Positions 7,270 through 7,936 of a DNA stretch of 7,936 nucleotides are shown one piece after another (positions within the stretch are counted from its first letter, which is position 1; every line of letters begins with the position of its first letter). The notes below the pieces were generated by a model. The model searched no databases and was not told where the DNA came from. It was given only the letters and a program-made list of their open reading frames with translations. The translations under genes were made by a program, and so were the position numbers. The DNA comes from Rhodospirillales bacterium (GTDB lineage: Bacteria; Pseudomonadota; Alphaproteobacteria; Geminicoccales; Geminicoccaceae), in the NCBI GenBank assembly GCA_007131045.1, contig SLRI01000558.1:1-7936 (forward strand). The letters are read 5' to 3'.

Positions 7270-7469
7270 TGATCGACAAGCTATTTCAACCTCAAGGAGG
7301 ATATTTTTAGTCACTTGCGCGAGACTTGCCGCCGACCGATTCACCGGCGTGGTGCATTTTGCAATCTTGTGTTGTGAGTTGGCTTGTGCTACTCAACCGT
7401 GCCTTTTGATTGAAGGCGCGGCCACGACATTCTGTCATCACGGCCGACACAAACTTGACGGGGCCGGGT
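7270..7469. other. Low-GC intergenic region with orphan Shine-Dalgarno
   Basis: These 200 bases have about 53% GC by hand count, and about 42% over the first 50, against roughly 70% in the genes. A 13-codon ORF (ATG 7269-7271, overlapping the guaB TGA; TAG 7308-7310) encodes MIDKLFQPQGGYF. AAGGAGG at 7294-7300 lies inside it and is the strongest ribosome site in the window, yet no ATG, GTG or TTG lies at usable distance. After the TAG the same frame stays open to a TGA at 7407-7409. Short inverted repeats (CGCCG/CGGCG around 7330-7347; GACA-TTC-TGTC about 7426-7436) are present but unconvincing as a terminator or operator. I see no tRNA or clear promoter. It presumably holds the promoter of the PAS-protein gene. 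Confidence 0.5.
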
Positions 7470-7936
7470 ATGACGACAGGCTTCTCGGGCGCTGCTCGCC
7501 CGCCGTTGGGTATCGAAGACAAGGGGCCGTCGGCGGCCGACGAGAACGAGGACGAGGCCGCCGAGAAAGCCGCGTCCGGCGCGGCGTTGTTGCGCGCCGC
7601 GATCGACAGCCTGCCGCATCACTTCTGGATCACCGACGCCGCCGGCCGGTATATCGAGCAGAATGCTATCGACAGGAGCGTTTTCGGGGAGTTGATCGGC
7701 CGGCGCGCCGCTGCGGTGACGCCACCGGTCGAGATCGAGGCGCGCTGGCGCGACGCGCACCGCCGCGTGCTCGCGGGCGAAGCCGTCCGCTTCGTCGCCA
7801 GCCGTCCGGCCGTCTACGGTAGGGCCGAGGTCGAGGTCGCGATGAGCCCGCTCATCGTCGACGGCACCGTCCGAGGCGCGGTCGGGCTCACCGTCGACCG
7901 AACCGAGATCTTCGATCTGGCCCGATCGCTGGAGGC
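7470..7936 (+). CDS. PAS-domain protein, 5' part only (runs off window)
   Basis: The frame from ATG 7470 is open to the window edge, giving 155 residues and two extra bases. Residues 1-38 are a polar, acidic linker (GIEDKG, then DENEDEAAEK) with no signal peptide or membrane segment. Residues about 39-145 form a PAS-like fold: ALLRAAIDSLPHHFWITDAAG (39-59) is the usual PAS opening, YIEQN follows, a helical RWRDAHRRVLAGE (92-104) precedes the late strands, and VEVAMSPLIVDGTVRGAVGL (121-140) is the typical closing hairpin. PAS domains sense small ligands or redox state in the cytoplasm and usually precede an output domain (histidine kinase, GGDEF/EAL or HTH), which would lie beyond 7936. The output and role are therefore unknown. 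The start is uncertain: only a weak GGGG lies upstream, and a TTG at 7455 is in frame. Codon use resembles the neighbouring genes, unlike the region just before it. Confidence 0.75.
   Translation, partial: MTTGFSGAARPPLGIEDKGPSAADENEDEAAEKAASGAALLRAAIDSLPHHFWITDAAGRYIEQNAIDRSVFGELIGRRAAAVTPPVEIEARWRDAHRRVLAGEAVRFVASRPAVYGRAEVEVAMSPLIVDGTVRGAVGLTVDRTEIFDLARSLE

Noticed and set aside
5146..7344. Very long minus-strand open frame (732 codons) opposite the TctC receptor and guaB
   Set aside because: Its translation is His/Gly/Asp/Arg-rich with no family resemblance, and it lies antisense to two clear genes. GC-rich codon bias suppresses stops on the opposite strand.
7407..7434. Possible promoter TTGATT with CATTCT 16 bases downstream before the PAS gene
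   Set aside because: The -10 match is only 3 of 6, and it is not better than other chance matches in this AT-richer stretch.
6812..7822. Plus-strand open frame of 336 codons across the guaB end and PAS start
   Set aside because: It is out of frame with both recognised proteins and its translation is Arg/Ser-rich without motifs.
1..7936. Search for CRISPR repeats, tRNA or rRNA, transposase or inverted-repeat-bounded elements
   Set aside because: No regularly spaced repeats, no cloverleaf-like sequence and no mobile-element protein could be recognised by eye.

Overview
The window is GC-rich, with roughly 70% GC in the genes by eye and strong third-position GC bias. The gene content fits an alphaproteobacterium, probably of the Rhodospirillales/Geminicoccales type. 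That placement is an inference from protein resemblance and composition, since there is no rRNA or other phylogenetic marker here. Five complete protein genes and one truncated gene can be supported. No RNA gene, CRISPR array, insertion sequence or prophage is visible.

Left half, minus strand, read from high to low coordinates: a sugar-acid dehydratase of the IlvD/Edd family (4495 to 2711, GTG start); 14 bases later an exported tetratricopeptide-repeat (TPR) protein (2696 to 1344, GTG start); then 75 bases later a glutaryl-CoA dehydrogenase (1268 to 51). The spacing suggests one transcription unit, at least for the first two genes. A perfect 10-bp hairpin at 13-35 follows it.

Middle: a 179-base divergent intergenic region (4496-4674) separates this cluster from a plus-strand TctC-family periplasmic solute receptor (4675-5682). 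It holds a candidate minus-strand promoter and an inverted repeat placed over the predicted transcription start. The receptor gene ends in a long terminator-like hairpin. Then comes guaB, IMP dehydrogenase (5788-7269), a housekeeping purine gene with all catalytic motifs intact.

Right end: 7270-7469 is clearly less GC-rich (about 53% by hand count). It holds a strong but orphan Shine-Dalgarno sequence inside a 13-codon ORF that overlaps the guaB stop. From 7470 a PAS-domain protein, probably a signalling protein, begins and runs off the window.

Working together: the dehydratase (sugar acid to 2-keto-3-deoxy acid) and the divergent carboxylate receptor could form an uptake-and-catabolism pair, and glutaryl-CoA dehydrogenase adds a second catabolic function (lysine/tryptophan route). 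No transporter membrane subunits or later pathway enzymes are in the window, so this is inferred from position only. I see no clearly novel system. The points most worth a second look are the exported TPR protein inside a catabolic cluster, the operator-like site between the divergent genes, and the odd guaB-PAS junction.
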